Shown: positions 47,403-58,789 of the stretch, piece after piece
Numbering within the stretch: position 1 is the stretch's first letter
Layout of the letters: each line of letters opens with the position of its first letter
DNA from: Cephalopachus bancanus
Taxonomy: Eukaryota > Chordata > Mammalia > Primates > Tarsiidae
DNA length: 64,000 nucleotides
Reading direction: 5' to 3'
Assembly: GCA_027257055.1 (NCBI GenBank)
Contig: JAPVLO010000001.1
Location: 16,038,501 to 16,102,500 of the forward strand
Position numbers and translations under genes: made by a program
Notes under the pieces: generated by a model
Database searches by the model: none
Told to the model about the DNA's origin: nothing
What the model saw: the letters and a program-made list of their open reading frames with translations, nothing else

Positions 47403-48285
47403 TGGCCTGGCATGGTGGCTCACACCTGTAATCCCAGCACTTTGGGAGGCCGAGGCGGGAGGATTGCCTGAGCCCAGGAGTTCGAACCCAACATGGGCAA
47501 CTTGGCAAGACCTTGTCTCTACAATAAATCAAAAAATTAGAGCCAGATGCAGTTCACACCTATAATCCCAGCACTTTGGGAGGCTGAGGTGAGAGGATTG
47601 TCTGAGTTCATGGGTTTGAGCCCAACCTGGGCAACTTGGTGAGACCTCGTCTCTACAATAAACCAAAAAATTAGAACCTGGTGCAGTGGTTCACACCTAT
47701 AATCCCAGTACTTTGGGAGACTGAGGTGAGAGTATTACCTGAGCTCATGGGTTCGAGCCCAGCCTGGGCAACTTGGTGAGACCTTATCGCTACAATAAAT
47801 TTTTAAAAAGTTTGCCGGGCATGGTGATGCACGCCTGCGGTTCCAGCCACTTGGAAGGCTGAGGTGGAAGGACCACCTGAGCCCAGCAGGTTAAGGTCAC
47901 TGCACTCCAGCCTGGGCAACAGAGTGAGACTCTGACTCAAAAAAAAAAAAAAAAAAAATTAAGCCGGGCTTGGTGGCTCAGCCTGTAATCCCAGTGCTTT
48001 GGGAGGCTGAAGCGGAAGGATCGCTGGAGCCCAGCAGGTCGAGGCTGCGATGGCCGGGAGCGGCCACTGCACTCCAGTCTGGGCGACAGAGTGAGACTCC
48101 AACTCAAAAAAAAAAAAATATTAGTCAGGCGTGGTGGTGCACACCAGCAGCCCCAGCTTCTTCGGGAGCTGAGGTGGAAGGATCGCTGAGCCCAGCAGGT
48201 TGAGGCTACGGTGAGCTGTGATCATGCTGCTGCACTCCAGCCTGGGCAACAGAGTGAGATTCCGACTCAAACAACACACAAACAA
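47403..48285 (+). repeat. Alu array: three left arms, right arm, short Alu, right arm
   Basis: Left arms start at 47403, 47541 and 47675 (spacing 138 and 134), each ending in the linker ...AAAAAATTAG. One right arm follows (about 47812-47938) with an A20 tail. A derived Alu with fused arm halves comes next (47963-48118), then another right arm (48119-48285). The left arms are of the older type with GGGCAACTTGG. The repeated joints at the left/right boundary point to unequal exchange or repeated insertion at the linker. Confidence 0.92.
47963..48118 (+). repeat. Short Alu, derived type
   Basis: Left-arm start GCCGGGCTTGGTGGCTCAGC joins directly to the right-arm part GGAAGGATCGCTGGAGCCCA, then ends in A13. 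The same internal fusion is seen at 2676 and 61561. Confidence 0.92.
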
Positions 48286-49051
48286 AACTACTGCCATCCC
48301 TCCCGAGAAAACAAGTGACAGTTCCCCAACATCATCTCCCGTCCGACCACATTCAGAACACCCCGCTGTCCCCCCACCCTTCGGTAGAGAGCCCAGCCAA
48401 GGATCACACACCATACCTTGTTTGTATGTCTCTTTCCATCTAGAACATTCCCCCAAATCTCTCCCCCTCTTTAGTTTTCATGGTGTTGACTGTTTTGGAG
48501 CGGCGGGGCCAGGTCCGGCATTCTAGGCTTATCTGGGGTTTCCTCCCACTGTCCTCTACCCAATACCCTGCATTTCCTGGACACTAAAAATAGCCTGCTG
48601 GTTTTTTATGGCTAGAGCCGGATAGAAGACCTGCTTTTGTGTTTTAACATTGAAGATGTCTCTCTTTCCTCTTCATGAGGAAATTCTGTTAAGGTTGAAA
48701 AATGAGAGACATCAGGTACAAAGAAGCTTGGTTGGTGAGCTAATTTAGGCGGTCCCTAGAAACACGGCTTATGAGTTGATTCACCTGTTTACAGAAGGTA
48801 GAACTCCAGCGCCTCCCTCTCAGTTTCTTTTGGGTTCCTTCCCCGTTTGGGAAATGCGTGTGACCTCGATGACCCCTCCAGGAAGTCTTTCGCGTGGCTT
48901 GGAGCCTGCCGACCACCCTTCCACACTGTGGCTGTGACTGGGCTGCTGATGCTGGCTGGGGGAGCAATCAGAGCTTTGACCAACTCAGCGCCGATTGCGC
49001 GGCCAAGCAGAAAAGCATTCCCGTGGCGTTGCTGCCTTCTCTAAAAGGGCG
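48286..49051. other. Unique DNA with a MEF2-like site
   Basis: AT-balanced, high-complexity DNA. CTAAAAATAG at 48584-48593 fits the MEF2 consensus. No coding similarity. The site alone proves nothing. Confidence 0.35.
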
Positions 49052-49349
49052 ATGTTTCTTTTTTCTTGGAGTCAGAGTCTCACTCTGTCGCCCAGGCCGG
49101 AGTGCAGGGGCACACTCACGGCCACCGCAGCCTTGACCTGCTGGGCTCCGGCGATCCTTCCGCCTCAGCCTTCTGAGTGGCTGGAACTACAGGCATGCGC
49201 CCCACACCTGGCTAATTTTTTTATTTATTGTAGAGACGAGGTCTTGCCAAGTTGCCCGGGCTGGTCTCGAACCCCCAGCCTCAGACAGTCCTCTCACCTC
49301 GGCCTCCCAAAGTGCTGGGATGAAAGGTGTGAGCCACCACGCCCGGCTA
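49052..49349 (-). repeat. Alu, older type
   Basis: TTGGAGTCAGAGTCTCACTC to GAGCCACCACGCCCGGCT. It immediately precedes a derived Alu in the same orientation. Confidence 0.94.
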
Positions 49350-49358
49350 GGATGATAT

Positions 49359-49660
49359 TTCTTTTGTTTTGTTTTGTTCTTGAGTTAGAGTCTCACTCTG
49401 TCGCCCAGACTGGAGCGCAGTGGCCGCTCCCGGCCACCGCAGCCTCGACCTGCCGGACTCCGGCGATCCTTCCGCCTCAGCCTTCCGAGTAGCCGGAATT
49501 ACAGGCACGCGCTACCACGCCCGGCTGATTTTTGATTTATTGTAGAGACGAGGTCTCACCAAGTTGCCCAGGCGGGTCTCGAACCCGCGGGCTCAGGCCG
49601 TCCACTCACCTCAGCCTCCCAAAGGCGCGGGATGACAGGCTGAGCCGCCGAGCCCGGCTT
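49359..49660 (-). repeat. Alu, derived type
   Basis: TTTTGTTTTGTTCTTGAGTT to GCTGAGCCGCCGAGCCCGGC. TAGGATGATATTTCTTT before and TAGGATGACGTTTCTTT after are a slightly diverged target-site duplication. Confidence 0.95.
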
Positions 49661-50297
49661 TAGGATGACGTTTCTTTGCACAGCTGCTTTCTCATCGTGT
49701 TTGACCTCCGATCCTTAGACAACCATGAAGGAAGCATAATTTCCAGCAGCTGAACGTCAGGGCTCTTTAAGCTGAGCTCAGTCGTCCTGAGCAGGCGACC
49801 TTCCCATAGGCCTGTCACTGACGAAGGCAATTTCCTCTTGACCTTGGGTGAGGTTTTATCAGCCAGACCTCATCCCTCCTGAGTGCACGCAGCTTAGGAA
49901 CTAGACATAATTCGGACGTGGTGACTCACGCCTGTAATCCCAGAACCAGCCTGGGCAACAGAGGGACACGCCCACTCAGAACAAAACAAAACAAAGAACT
50001 AGACACAGAAGTTCACCCACTCACAGGGGAGTTTGAAAACTTCCTTGAATGTCACTGCAGACTGATTTGAAATTGGGAATTGGCCTTGCGTGGACACACC
50101 GAGGTCCGTGTGAAAAGAAGTCATCCCACTCAGGACAGGGGCGGTGTAAGCCCACTGCAGCGGGAACTTTCAAGTGCAGTTTTTGACAGACAGCACCAAG
50201 CCTGTCTCTCTTTCAGCCTGTACTTTAAGGATTTCTCTTTCCTTCCTAGCCTGAGTGTGTACTTGCTCGAGAGAGTTCAGAGGCTGATCCTGTTGGT
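49661..50297. other. Unique DNA with an Alu scrap
   Basis: At 49909-49995 there is a plus-strand Alu remnant (GGTGACTCACGCCTGTAATC joined to CCAGCCTGGGCAACAGAGGG). The remainder is unrecognised. Confidence 0.6.
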
Positions 50298-50596
50298 TGG
50301 TTTATTTATTTGAGTCAGGGTCTCGCTCTGTCACCCAGACTGGAGTGAAGTGGCAGGATCACGGCTCACCCCAGCCTTGACCTCTGGGGCCCGGGCAATC
50401 CTCCCGCCTCAGCCTTCAGAGCCGCTGGGACTACAGGGGTGCACCATCACACCCGGCTAATTTTTTGACTTTTTTGTATAGAGACAAGGTCTTGCTGCGT
50501 TGCCCAGGCTGGTCTCGACCTCCTGGGCTCAAGCGATCCTCCTGCCTCTGCCTCCAAGAGTGCTGGGATGCCAGGCATGAACCGTTGTGCCTGGCT
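50298..50596 (-). repeat. Alu, older type
   Basis: GAGTCAGGGTCTCGCTCTGT to GAACCGTTGTGCCTGGCT. Close to ancestral sequence in the left arm (GGCTGGTCTCGACCTCCTGG). Confidence 0.93.
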
Positions 50597-51035
50597 AAGG
50601 CTTATCTTGGATAGCAGAGTCTCTGGTGCTCACAGTGGGTCTGCGTCAGCCCTCCAGGTTCATGAGATCACCTCGAAGCAAGACCCGTTCCCTGAAGCCC
50701 CCAGACCCTCCACATTCCGCTCACTCCCCTGACAACTCCGAGCTCTGTCGTAGCCTGACATTGTGAGACGGTGTCTCTGGCCGCCTCCCATCTCCTGGCC
50801 TTTGGGCTGAAGTCCCTTCCTTGGCAATTTCAGCCTGCCAGCAGGGAGCCCCAGAACTCACGGCCCGCAGTCCCCCAAGGCCTGCAGCCTCAGGCCCGGC
50901 ATGGGAACTCAGGTTCTGGGCTGCCGGTGGGCTTCCACACAGCCCAGCCACCCCCCACCCTCCTGAGAGCGACCGTGGCTGCCTCAGACCCCGCCTGGGC
51001 ATTTATCTGCCCCAGAAGCGTCTTCAAGTTTGACC
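50597..51035. other. Unique DNA
   Basis: No gene or repeat recognised. Confidence 0.45.
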
Positions 51036-51150
51036 TTCCAAGTAGCTGGAACCATAGGTGTGCGCCACCATACCCGGCTAGTTTTTTTTCTTTGTGTCTA
51101 TTGTAGAGACGAGGTCTCACCAAGTTGCCAGGCTAATCTCGAACTTCTCG
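51036..51150 (-). repeat. Alu central fragment
   Basis: CCTTCCAAGTAGCTGGAACC to CAAGTTGCCAGGCTAATCTC, covering the right-arm start, linker and left-arm end. Confidence 0.85.
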
Positions 51151-51414
51151 GCTGATGCAGGCACGGAGGCGGCTGGCAGCACCAGCCCAGACCAAGACAG
51201 TTGGAGGGAGCGTCCTTCCTGGCTCCCCCGCCCAGCGTCCCCCACACCTAGGCCCTCGCGGTTTCAGGGTCACAGCCCCGGGAAGCCTCAGCTCTCCCTG
51301 CCTGGTCCATGGCCCTGACCTGTCTCCTGTCCACCGGAAGTGCCCCCACCGACCGGAAAGATGGGGGTAGGGGCACAGGGCTTGCCTGTGCTTCCCCAAA
51401 CTTCCACCGGAACC

Positions 51415-51740
51415 TGTGAATGTGGTTTTATTTGGAAACAGGGTCTTTGCGGATGGAGTTAAGTTGGAGTAGGGCGGACTCTGGCCCAACCGCGAGTGTG
51501 CCCACACAAAGGAAATGTGGACAGACACACACAGAGGGAGGCCACTGAGTGACAGAGAGGCAAGGGAGGCCAGAAGCTGGAGCGCAGCACCCATGAGCCA
51601 GGAAGGCCACGGGCCACCAGACCCTGCAGACACAGGAAGATGGAGGGAGGCTTCCTCCCCAGGGCCCTTGACACACAGGGCTGTACTGACACATTGACCT
51701 CGGGCCTCCAAACCGAGAGAACAACTTTTGTCGTTTGAGG
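51415..51740 (+). repeat. MLT1-type LTR (ERVL-MaLR)
   Basis: TTTATTTGGAAACAGGGTCT (51427), GCGGATGGAGTTAAGTTGGA (51449), GGAAATGTGGACAGACACAC (51511) and ACATTGACCTCGGGCCTCCA (51691) give the order of an MLT1 LTR. A 3' end remnant, AGAGAACAACTTTTGTCGTT, follows. Confidence 0.75.
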
Positions 51741-51828
51741 GGTCCTGTTGGTGGTATTTCCCTGCGGCAACTCCAGGGAACAGGAGGCGTCAGTGCCTGC
51801 AAGTTCGCCCTTGCTAAAGAGGTGTTTT

Positions 51829-52125
51829 CTTTTCTTTTCTTTTTTTCAGCTGGAGTCTCGCTTTTGTCTCCCAGGCTGGAGTGAGCAGCCCCATCATGGC
51901 TCACCACAGCCACGACCTCCTGGGCTCAGCAGTCCTTCCATCTCGCCCTCCTGAGTAGCCGGGACTACAGGCGTACGTCACCATGTGCAGCTTATTTTTT
52001 TATTTTTGTAGAGACAAGGTCTCCCTGTGTTGCCCAGGCTGGCCTCAAACTCCTGAGCTCAAGCAGTCCTCCCACCTTGGCCTCCCAAAGTGCTGGGATG
52101 GCAGGTGTGAGCCACTGCGCCTGGT
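51829..52125 (-). repeat. Alu, older type
   Basis: TCAGCTGGAGTCTCGCTTTT to GTGAGCCACTGCGCCTGG. The tail is (TTTTC)n. Confidence 0.93.
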
Positions 52126-52474
52126 TTCTAAGAAGGTTTTAAAGCAGGACAGTGGCCCGTCCCAGAGGCAGAAGTCTCCAAGGGGGACGGTGTGTCCATC
52201 AGTGACACAGCCGGGAGGAAGAAGTCCCCCTCGGAATGGAGAGGACAGTGGGAGAGAGCTGCGGTGAGGTGCGTGTCTTGGGACACCATGGACCTCTCGA
52301 TGTCCCTTTTCGGCGTGATGTGCCCACGTTGACCATGGGGAGATGGGCAGCATGCCTTTCGCTTCCGAGCATTCATCGCAACGGATGTGCTGACCCTGAG
52401 AGGAGGCTTCGTGGAGGGGAGGTACACTTGTTCAAAAATGCAGCAAATAATTCGACAACTTTAAAAAGGAAACC
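52126..52474. other. Unique DNA
   Basis: No element recognised. Confidence 0.45.
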
Positions 52475-52479
52475 CTCAG

Positions 52480-52755
52480 CCTGTAATCCCGCGCTTTGGG
52501 AGGCTGAGGTGAGTGGATTGCCTGAGCCCGCACATTCGAGACCCGCCTGGGCAACTTGGCGAGACCTCATCTCTACGATAAATCAAAAATGAGCCGGGGG
52601 TAGTAGCACGCGCCTGTAGTTCCAGCTACTCGGAAGGCTGAGGCGGAAGGATCGCCGGAGCCCAGCAGGTCGAGGCTGCGGTGGCCAGGAGCGGCCACTG
52701 TGCTCCAGTCTGGGCGACCGAGTGAGACTCCAACTCAAAAAAAAAAAAAAGGAAA
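52480..52755 (+). repeat. Alu, derived type, 5' truncated insertion
   Basis: Starts directly at AGCCTGTAATCCCGCGC. AAAAAGGAAACCCTC before and AAAAAGGAAACACTC after form a target-site duplication, so the truncation happened at insertion and not by later deletion. Confidence 0.95.
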
Positions 52756-52789
52756 CACTCCTCCGCCACTTGGGTCTCGCTGTTTCCAT

Positions 52790-53260
52790 GCTACCCCTGG
52801 GAAATGGGCTTGGCACCTGCGTACGCTAACTGCACGCCTGCCAGCCTTTCATCAGAACCCACTGATACCACACTTGGGCAGGGTGTTGGCTTACGAAGAA
52901 TTTGCAAAATAAACAACTCGGCCGGTGGTTTCTTAAGGCAAAGAGAAAAGAGCATGCAAAAATGTCTCTTTTTAACCTTTCCTGGAAGGGTAGGCCTCGG
53001 AAAATTACAGCCAACCAGAGCCAAATGCTGCATCGAGAGTGTCCGTTTCCTGTGGTGGGACCGGACCAAGCAAGCTGCATCTTGGGCGGCCTGGGAAATG
53101 CATTTCCTGATGGCCTACCGGCTGGCGTTGCATTAAATATTGAAAGCAAACTCCAGAAATATCTCCAAGGAAACACACCGGCAATATTGTATCGATTGTG
53201 CTAGACCGATTAATAATTAATTGGCTCACCTCGGTTTTTGAATGTCGTTCCGTTTATTCC
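52790..53260. other. Unique AT-rich block, candidate conserved noncoding element
   Basis: Repeat-free, high-complexity DNA with TGCATTAAATATTGAAAGCA (53128), AATATTGTATCGATTGTGC (53182) and the homeodomain-like TTAATAATTAATTGG (53209). It stands out against GC-rich surroundings. Frames of about 100 codons on both strands lack features. Function is unknown. Confidence 0.4.
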
Positions 53261-54460
53261 TCAGCACCAAAAGCCACCGAGAGAGGCCGGGGCGCGTCTC
53301 CGTCTGGTCTTCCAGATTCCGGCGGGGGCTGGTGCGGGCGATGAGGGCGAGAACCGGCCTTTTTTTGTCATTTGTTATTTTGTCTCCATACTAACCCGGG
53401 CAAGGGCACCCAAGCCACCTCCGCTGACACCAGACGCAGGCCCTGAGTTGTTTTCCCGGCAGTGACGTTGCCGGCAGCAAATTCTACGGCCGTCACTGGC
53501 CAGCCGAAGTGCACAAGCACGAGGCGGAGTGGGAGGAAGGTGGCTTCCTTCCAGAAGCCAAGGACGGGGAAATGGCCAGGCTCGTGCCACGGAGAAGCAG
53601 CTCACCATTTCAGGCTGAGAAGAGGGGACTTCCAAAAGGAAGAAGAGCCGGAGGGCGTCAAGATGGTGGGACCATCCTCTTCCAACACAAAAAGTCTCTG
53701 TGCACATGCTGGGCGGGGCGTGTGGTGGCTGCAGCCCGTGGATCCCAGGCTTCTAGTCTTGTCGCTGTCTTCCAGGCCGATTTCCGAGTTTACTTGTGTC
53801 ACGTGGAACCGTGGAAACGATGGTAAAAGTTGTTTTGCGATTGGAGTGAGTTCTGGAGGTGCTGTGCTCCCATGCCTCTGCTAAGTCCCTTCTGCCTGTC
53901 TCTGGCTTCGGTGGGCCGAGTGCACCCGCCGCCCTGCGTTCCAGGCTGGGCTGGGCCCGGTCAGTGCAGTGTCGCTTTGGAAAGTTATGCTCCCATAAGC
54001 CAGTGCCCGTGCCCACCCATCACACATTCCAGTATCCTGAGCTGGGTCTGCCTGCCAAAGCAGCGTCGGTCTATGTCTAAAGCCACGCTGGCCTCCCCGC
54101 CTCCGTCCTCTCGAGTTGTTGGCCACCTGGAGACCTGGCCAGTGCCGGCCTGACCGCAGCCAGGCTCGTGGGCTCGTCGCCTTCGCTGGTCTCCGACGGG
54201 CTCTCCAGATGCTGCTTTTCCAATGCCCGCCTCTGGAATCCCGCAAGCAAGTACAGCATTGGGTTAGAAAGGAGAAGAAAGCTTCACAGAGTGGGCTGGC
54301 TTGGAGGGGGGGAAGGTTAGCCCCGCTTCTCAGAAGCTGAGACGGGGATTCTGGCCTCTGCCAGGATGAATGTCCCCAGGACTGACAAATGACCGTCCAC
54401 GCGTGAGAAGGGAGGGCAGGGAATTTCTGGCTGTGGCGGGTTTTGTGTCTTGCCTCAGCC
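53261..54460. other. Unique DNA
   Basis: Frames of 100-233 codons overlap on both strands. None has recognisable domains. No repeat recognised. Confidence 0.45.
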
Positions 54461-54721
54461 TGGCCGGGGCCTTGAACACCACGGCGAGAAGGGCGCCAGC
54501 TCCGGCCGGTTCCATAGGACGTCGTCTCCACGGCCTGCCCACTGGCGCCCACGGGGGCCCCACACCAGAATACCGGTGTCACGTCTGTGTTTCCGCTTCT
54601 CTGGAGAAGTGGCCCGGGTCACACGTTCAACCAGCAGGTCGGCCTCTGATGGAACACCAACTAGTCATCAGCAAGGCCGTGCAGGAGCCTCCCAGGGTCT
54701 TAAGTCTTAAGGGGCCTGGTC
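54461..54721 (+). repeat. Copy 1 of a 260-bp direct repeat
   Basis: From CCTGGCCGGGGCCTTGAACA to TCTTAAGGGGCCTGGTC, matched by 55661-55923 with clearly more than 80% identity by eye. One frame stays open in both copies (PTPEYRCHV, EHQLVIS). Not recognised as a known repeat family. Confidence 0.9.
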
Positions 54722-55244
54722 AAGTTACAGGTTTAAGAGCCGGATTAGTGAAAATGATCTCATGTGAAAGATTTGCCGGCAGGAAGATCTCTGGATGGCT
54801 CGCCTGGTGTGTTTTGTTTTGCTGTTTTGTTTTGTCTCCCTCCACACCAAGCGATGGTGGCGTCCTCGTCCTAGTCCTCCGGTGTAGAAGGACGGTTTTC
54901 GCCTGGCCAGGTCGGTGAGTCTCACAGGAACGTGCTGTGCCTTCAGGCACCTCCCACCTCAGGGCGGGGCCAAGCCACCCCTCTTCCCCACTGGAGTCCT
55001 TGGGGATCACAGCACACCAGCAAGAGTCCTGGGCCGGGGCAAGGGTGTGATCCGGGCTTCGATGACCCCAGCGGGCTGGAACGGACAACAGGGAGGGGCT
55101 TTATCAGGTGAGAGGCATGGGTGAGTGCAGGTGGCCCTTCCCAGAAAGGCCCCCTTCCCTGAGGCAGTCCCTGAGCTCACCTGGGGCCGGGCAGGAGACC
55201 CAGGCCTTGACGCGTTTCTCTAACCTTTGTTGGCTTCAGGTTTT
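54722..55244. other. Unique DNA between direct repeats
   Basis: No gene or repeat recognised. Confidence 0.45.
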
Positions 55245-55520
55245 TGGTTTGTTTTTACTTGTCTGTTTCTTTGAGTTGGAGTCTTACTCCGTCGCCCGGG
55301 GCACAATCATGGCTCGCCACGGCCTCGACCTCCTGGACTCCAATGATCCTCCTGTCTCAGCCTCCCAGGTAGCTGGGACCAGGTGTGCACCACCACACCC
55401 AGCTAATTTTTAAAGTCGTTTTGTAGAGGCAAGGTCTCTTTACGTTGCCTAGGCTGTCCTCGAACTCCTGGGCTCAGGCAACCTGCCTGCCTCAGCCTCC
55501 CAGAGTGCCCGCCGCCAGTT
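55245..55520 (-). repeat. Alu, older type
   Basis: GAGTTGGAGTCTTACTCCGT to CAGCCTCCCAGAGTGC. The head of the left arm is missing and the right arm has lost about 25 bases after GTCGCCCG. Confidence 0.9.
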
Positions 55521-55660
55521 CCAGGTGTTAAGTATCGTAAATATTCAGATGTGAGCTCTGAGGTGAATGCCATAACACAGAATATTGCATCCTTTCGGCC
55601 GGCCGGCAGAGGCAACGTTCACACTTCCCTTCATTCATTCACGCGTCCATTCAATGCACA

Positions 55661-55923
55661 GCCTGGCCAGGGCCTTGAACACCACGGGGAGGAAGAGTGT
55701 GAAGCTCTGGCCGGGTCCACAGGACGCCGTCTCCACGGCCTGCTCACAGGCGCCCACAAGGGCCCCACACCAGAATACCGGTGTCACGTCCGTGTTTCCA
55801 CTTCTCCAGAGAAGTGGCCCGGGTCACGCGTTCATCCAGCAGGTCGGCCTCTGATGGAACACCAACTAGTCATCAGCGTGGCTGTGAGGGCCTTCCGGGG
55901 GGTCTTAGTTCTTAAAGGGCCTG
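55661..55923 (+). repeat. Copy 2 of a 260-bp direct repeat
   Basis: CCTGGCCAGGGCCTTGAACA to TCTTAAAGGGCCTGGCC. The longest unchanged blocks are around CACACCAGAATACCGGTGTC and GATGGAACACCAACTAGTCA. Confidence 0.9.
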
Positions 55924-57870
55924 GCCCCACCCAGCCCCTCCTCCAGGCCCAACCGGCCCTTTGCTCCACCCACCCCCACAAGCAGCTCCAAGATCATGGC
56001 CACGGGCGGGACACAGCAGGAAGCGCTTTCCGGAAGGCTTTGCTGGCACAACCTTCCCCGCAGGGCAGGTGAGCTCAGTGTCCCCCAGGCAGCTGTGTTT
56101 CCCAAGCCCCCCCCCACTCCCAGTCTCCCAAGCGCCTTCCTCTCTCTCCACTGTGAGTGACTCACCCAGGGCTCCCTCTGTGCTCCCTTTGGTCTAACAG
56201 AAGCCCGCGGACCCGTGACCCTCTCTGGGCTTCCAGGGGCCTGGGTGGACTCAGCCTCCACACCCACCCAGTCGCGGGATTCCAAAAACGTTCCCTCAAG
56301 CAGCAAAGAGCAAGCAGACAAAAGAACCCGGTGGAACGCTATTGCCAAGGCAAGACTTTTCTCCCTAATGGGAGCAGGTAAAAGTTTCCGGACCGCCGAG
56401 GCTTGTCCCATGACCAGGTCTGTGCCCCACTTGGGCCTCAGTCTCCCGTTTCCAGGAGGAAGGGCTCGGGCTGGTCATCTCTCGTTCTCACGCGATCTGG
56501 AGCCGCCAGAGACCAACGCAAGGACACGTCACACAGACACAACAGCCACGACCTCCCACACAGTGGTGGGCCCGCGTGGGGCCCCTGTCAGCAGGACAGT
56601 CCCTCACGCTCCGTGCCACCAGGGTGGAGACGTCCAGAAAGAGGCTGAGCCCCGAGTCCGCGCCGGGCACGATGAAGGGAGCCAAGCCGGAGGCGGCGCT
56701 GTGTCTCCGTTCAGGTTCCAGCAGAACTTTGGTTTTCGCCTGAAGGCTGTCGGCTTCCAACCCGGTGACCTCCAGAGGCTCACGGCCGAGGTCTGCTCCG
56801 TCTACAGGGAGCCCAGCCCTTCTCTCCCTGACCGCCCAAGGCGCGCGCTGGCCCCTTGTGCTCCCTGCATTTTGTCGGGGGGTTTCATTTGTTTGGGAGG
56901 AGGGGGTTGGAGGAGAGGCTGGAGGCGAGGTCGGCCATGGCCGGGACCCAGCACGCGAAGTCTGTTCTGCTGGGCTGGGCTTCTGGGCAAAGCCAGAGCC
57001 TCCTGCCAAAAACAAGCCCGAAGGTGCTTCTCTAAACGCTGGGAAGGTCAAGGGGGAGCTCAAAGATAACAACTGCAGTAATTCCCCGAATTTTGGAAGT
57101 GCCCTCGTGAGCGGGTGAGGCTCCCCGGGGTGATGGACTGGAACCTCGCCGGACTAACAAACAGCCTCGTGTGCCACCCACCGTGAGGCTGGAGACTCCA
57201 ACGTCGGGAAACATGTGTGAGCCTCCCGTGACCCAGTGGCGGCTGCCCACGGCCCCTTGGCAGTCCTGGCTTTGACTCAGCAGGTGAGGCCTGGGGGGGG
57301 CTCAGAAGGGCATGATGGGCATTTGACGTGGGCGCCTTCAGTGGGCTCCAGCTTCCAGACGCCACTCTCTGAGCTTCTCGTGCAGCCTCTGCGATCGGAA
57401 GGCGTCACCCGCTGAAATCTCGGGCTTCCCACGGTGCTTGGGAACAGCTGGGCCGTGGCGGTCACAGAACGGGAAGAGCCGGTTGATCGCGACCGTCTGT
57501 GGCGAAGCGCTCTCCCGGCCCCCGCGTCCTGCTGATGATGTGTCTCCTCCACGTCGTCTAACGTGGCACCGACACGGGCGCCCTAAGAAGGCGGCCGCTC
57601 CCACGCGCATACGTGAGCCTGATCCTGGGAGCAAAGCACAGGATGCGCATCCAGCTTGACGCAGAAGACGAGAAGGCAATTTAGGAAAATGAGAAGGAAA
57701 GGGACAGACTCCAGATCACCCGCGTGCTCGCGGACAACAAGACGCGACGAGCACTTCGACGAGGCTGACAAGAGGCCTTCCTTCCTCAGCCCTTCCGTCC
57801 ACGTGGGAGACGTCGTGGGTCTTTCCAAACTTTATGTCACGACATCGGGCTGCTGTGTACAAAATGCCCC
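55924..57870. other. GC-rich unique DNA
   Basis: A 284-codon plus frame (56215-57069) is the longest outside repeats. It lacks recognisable domains and has opposing long frames, so base composition explains it. No repeat family seen. Confidence 0.45.
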
Positions 57871-58142
57871 TTGTCCCACCCTGGGAAGCCGAGGAGGGTG
57901 CGGGGAGGTCGCTTGAGGCTGGGAGTCGGAGCCCAACCTGCGCGACCGAGGGAGACCTCATCTCTTCAAAAAAATAGCCAGGCGTGGTGGGGCAGGCCTG
58001 TAGTCCCAGCCACTCAGGAGGCTGAGACAGGAGGATCGCTGCAGCCCAGGAGTTTAAGGTGGCAGTGAGCCATGATCACGCCATTGCACTTCAGCCTGGG
58101 CCACAGAGAGACCCTGTCTCAAAAAAGAAAAGAAAGGAAAAG
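57871..58142 (+). repeat. Alu, 5' truncated, older type
   Basis: Begins CACCCTGGGAAGCCGAGG and ends GACCCTGTCTCAAAAAAGAA. Left arm with CGCTTGAGGCTGGGAGTCGG. Confidence 0.92.
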
Positions 58143-58789
58143 TTAATAAAGACCTGCAATTCTAGGACAAAAGGGAATTTGGGAGCTCCCATGAGAACCA
58201 CCCTGTGTCCAGGCTGCGAAGCATCAGGCCTCCGAAGCGAGGCTGGAACCCCCAGCCTGTCTTCCCCGCCACAAGACGGGGCTGGACCAAGGCCAAGTGC
58301 GCCCACAGCTGTCACAGCCCCTGCCGGTCTAAGCAACCCCGGGCACCTTGGGTCCCCGGATCGCCTGGCAGTGAGAGGACGAGGCTTGACTTGGAAGACG
58401 GAGGGGCCGATGGCAGGGAGACAGGAAGATTCAAATGACCACGAGAAGGGCAATAGGCTGCCTGCTGGCCTGTCCTGCCCGGGGCTGACACCGGAGCCAA
58501 GACACGTCTCAGGGCTGCAGGAGCAGAGGCGATGGTGTGGAGCGAGGGGTGCACGGAGAGGGCGTTGGGCGTGGGGGCTTCGTGGTTTCCGACGCAGCTT
58601 TCGTGGGTGGAGGTTTCACTCAGCTTTGTCAGGTGAGCCCGATTCCATGCTTTACGTCGAGCCATCCGAAACTGCCACTCCGGCAGGTCGAACGGGTGGA
58701 AGGAATCGTGGTGACTTCCTGTGGGTGACATGATTCCCGTTCGGTGCCGGTCAGTTCTCAGCCTCGTCGGAAAACAGTGTGATCGTTTC
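58143..58789. other. Unique DNA
   Basis: A 224-codon plus frame starts within the Alu and has no domain. No gene recognised. Confidence 0.45.

Noticed and set aside
56215..57069. 284-codon plus-strand frame as a gene
   Set aside because: No domain, signal or family resemblance. Long opposing frames exist in the same GC-rich DNA, so composition explains it.
57590..57760. Possible coding relic (HRMRIQLDAEDEKAI)
   Set aside because: A short charged frame with an internal stop. I could not link it to any family.
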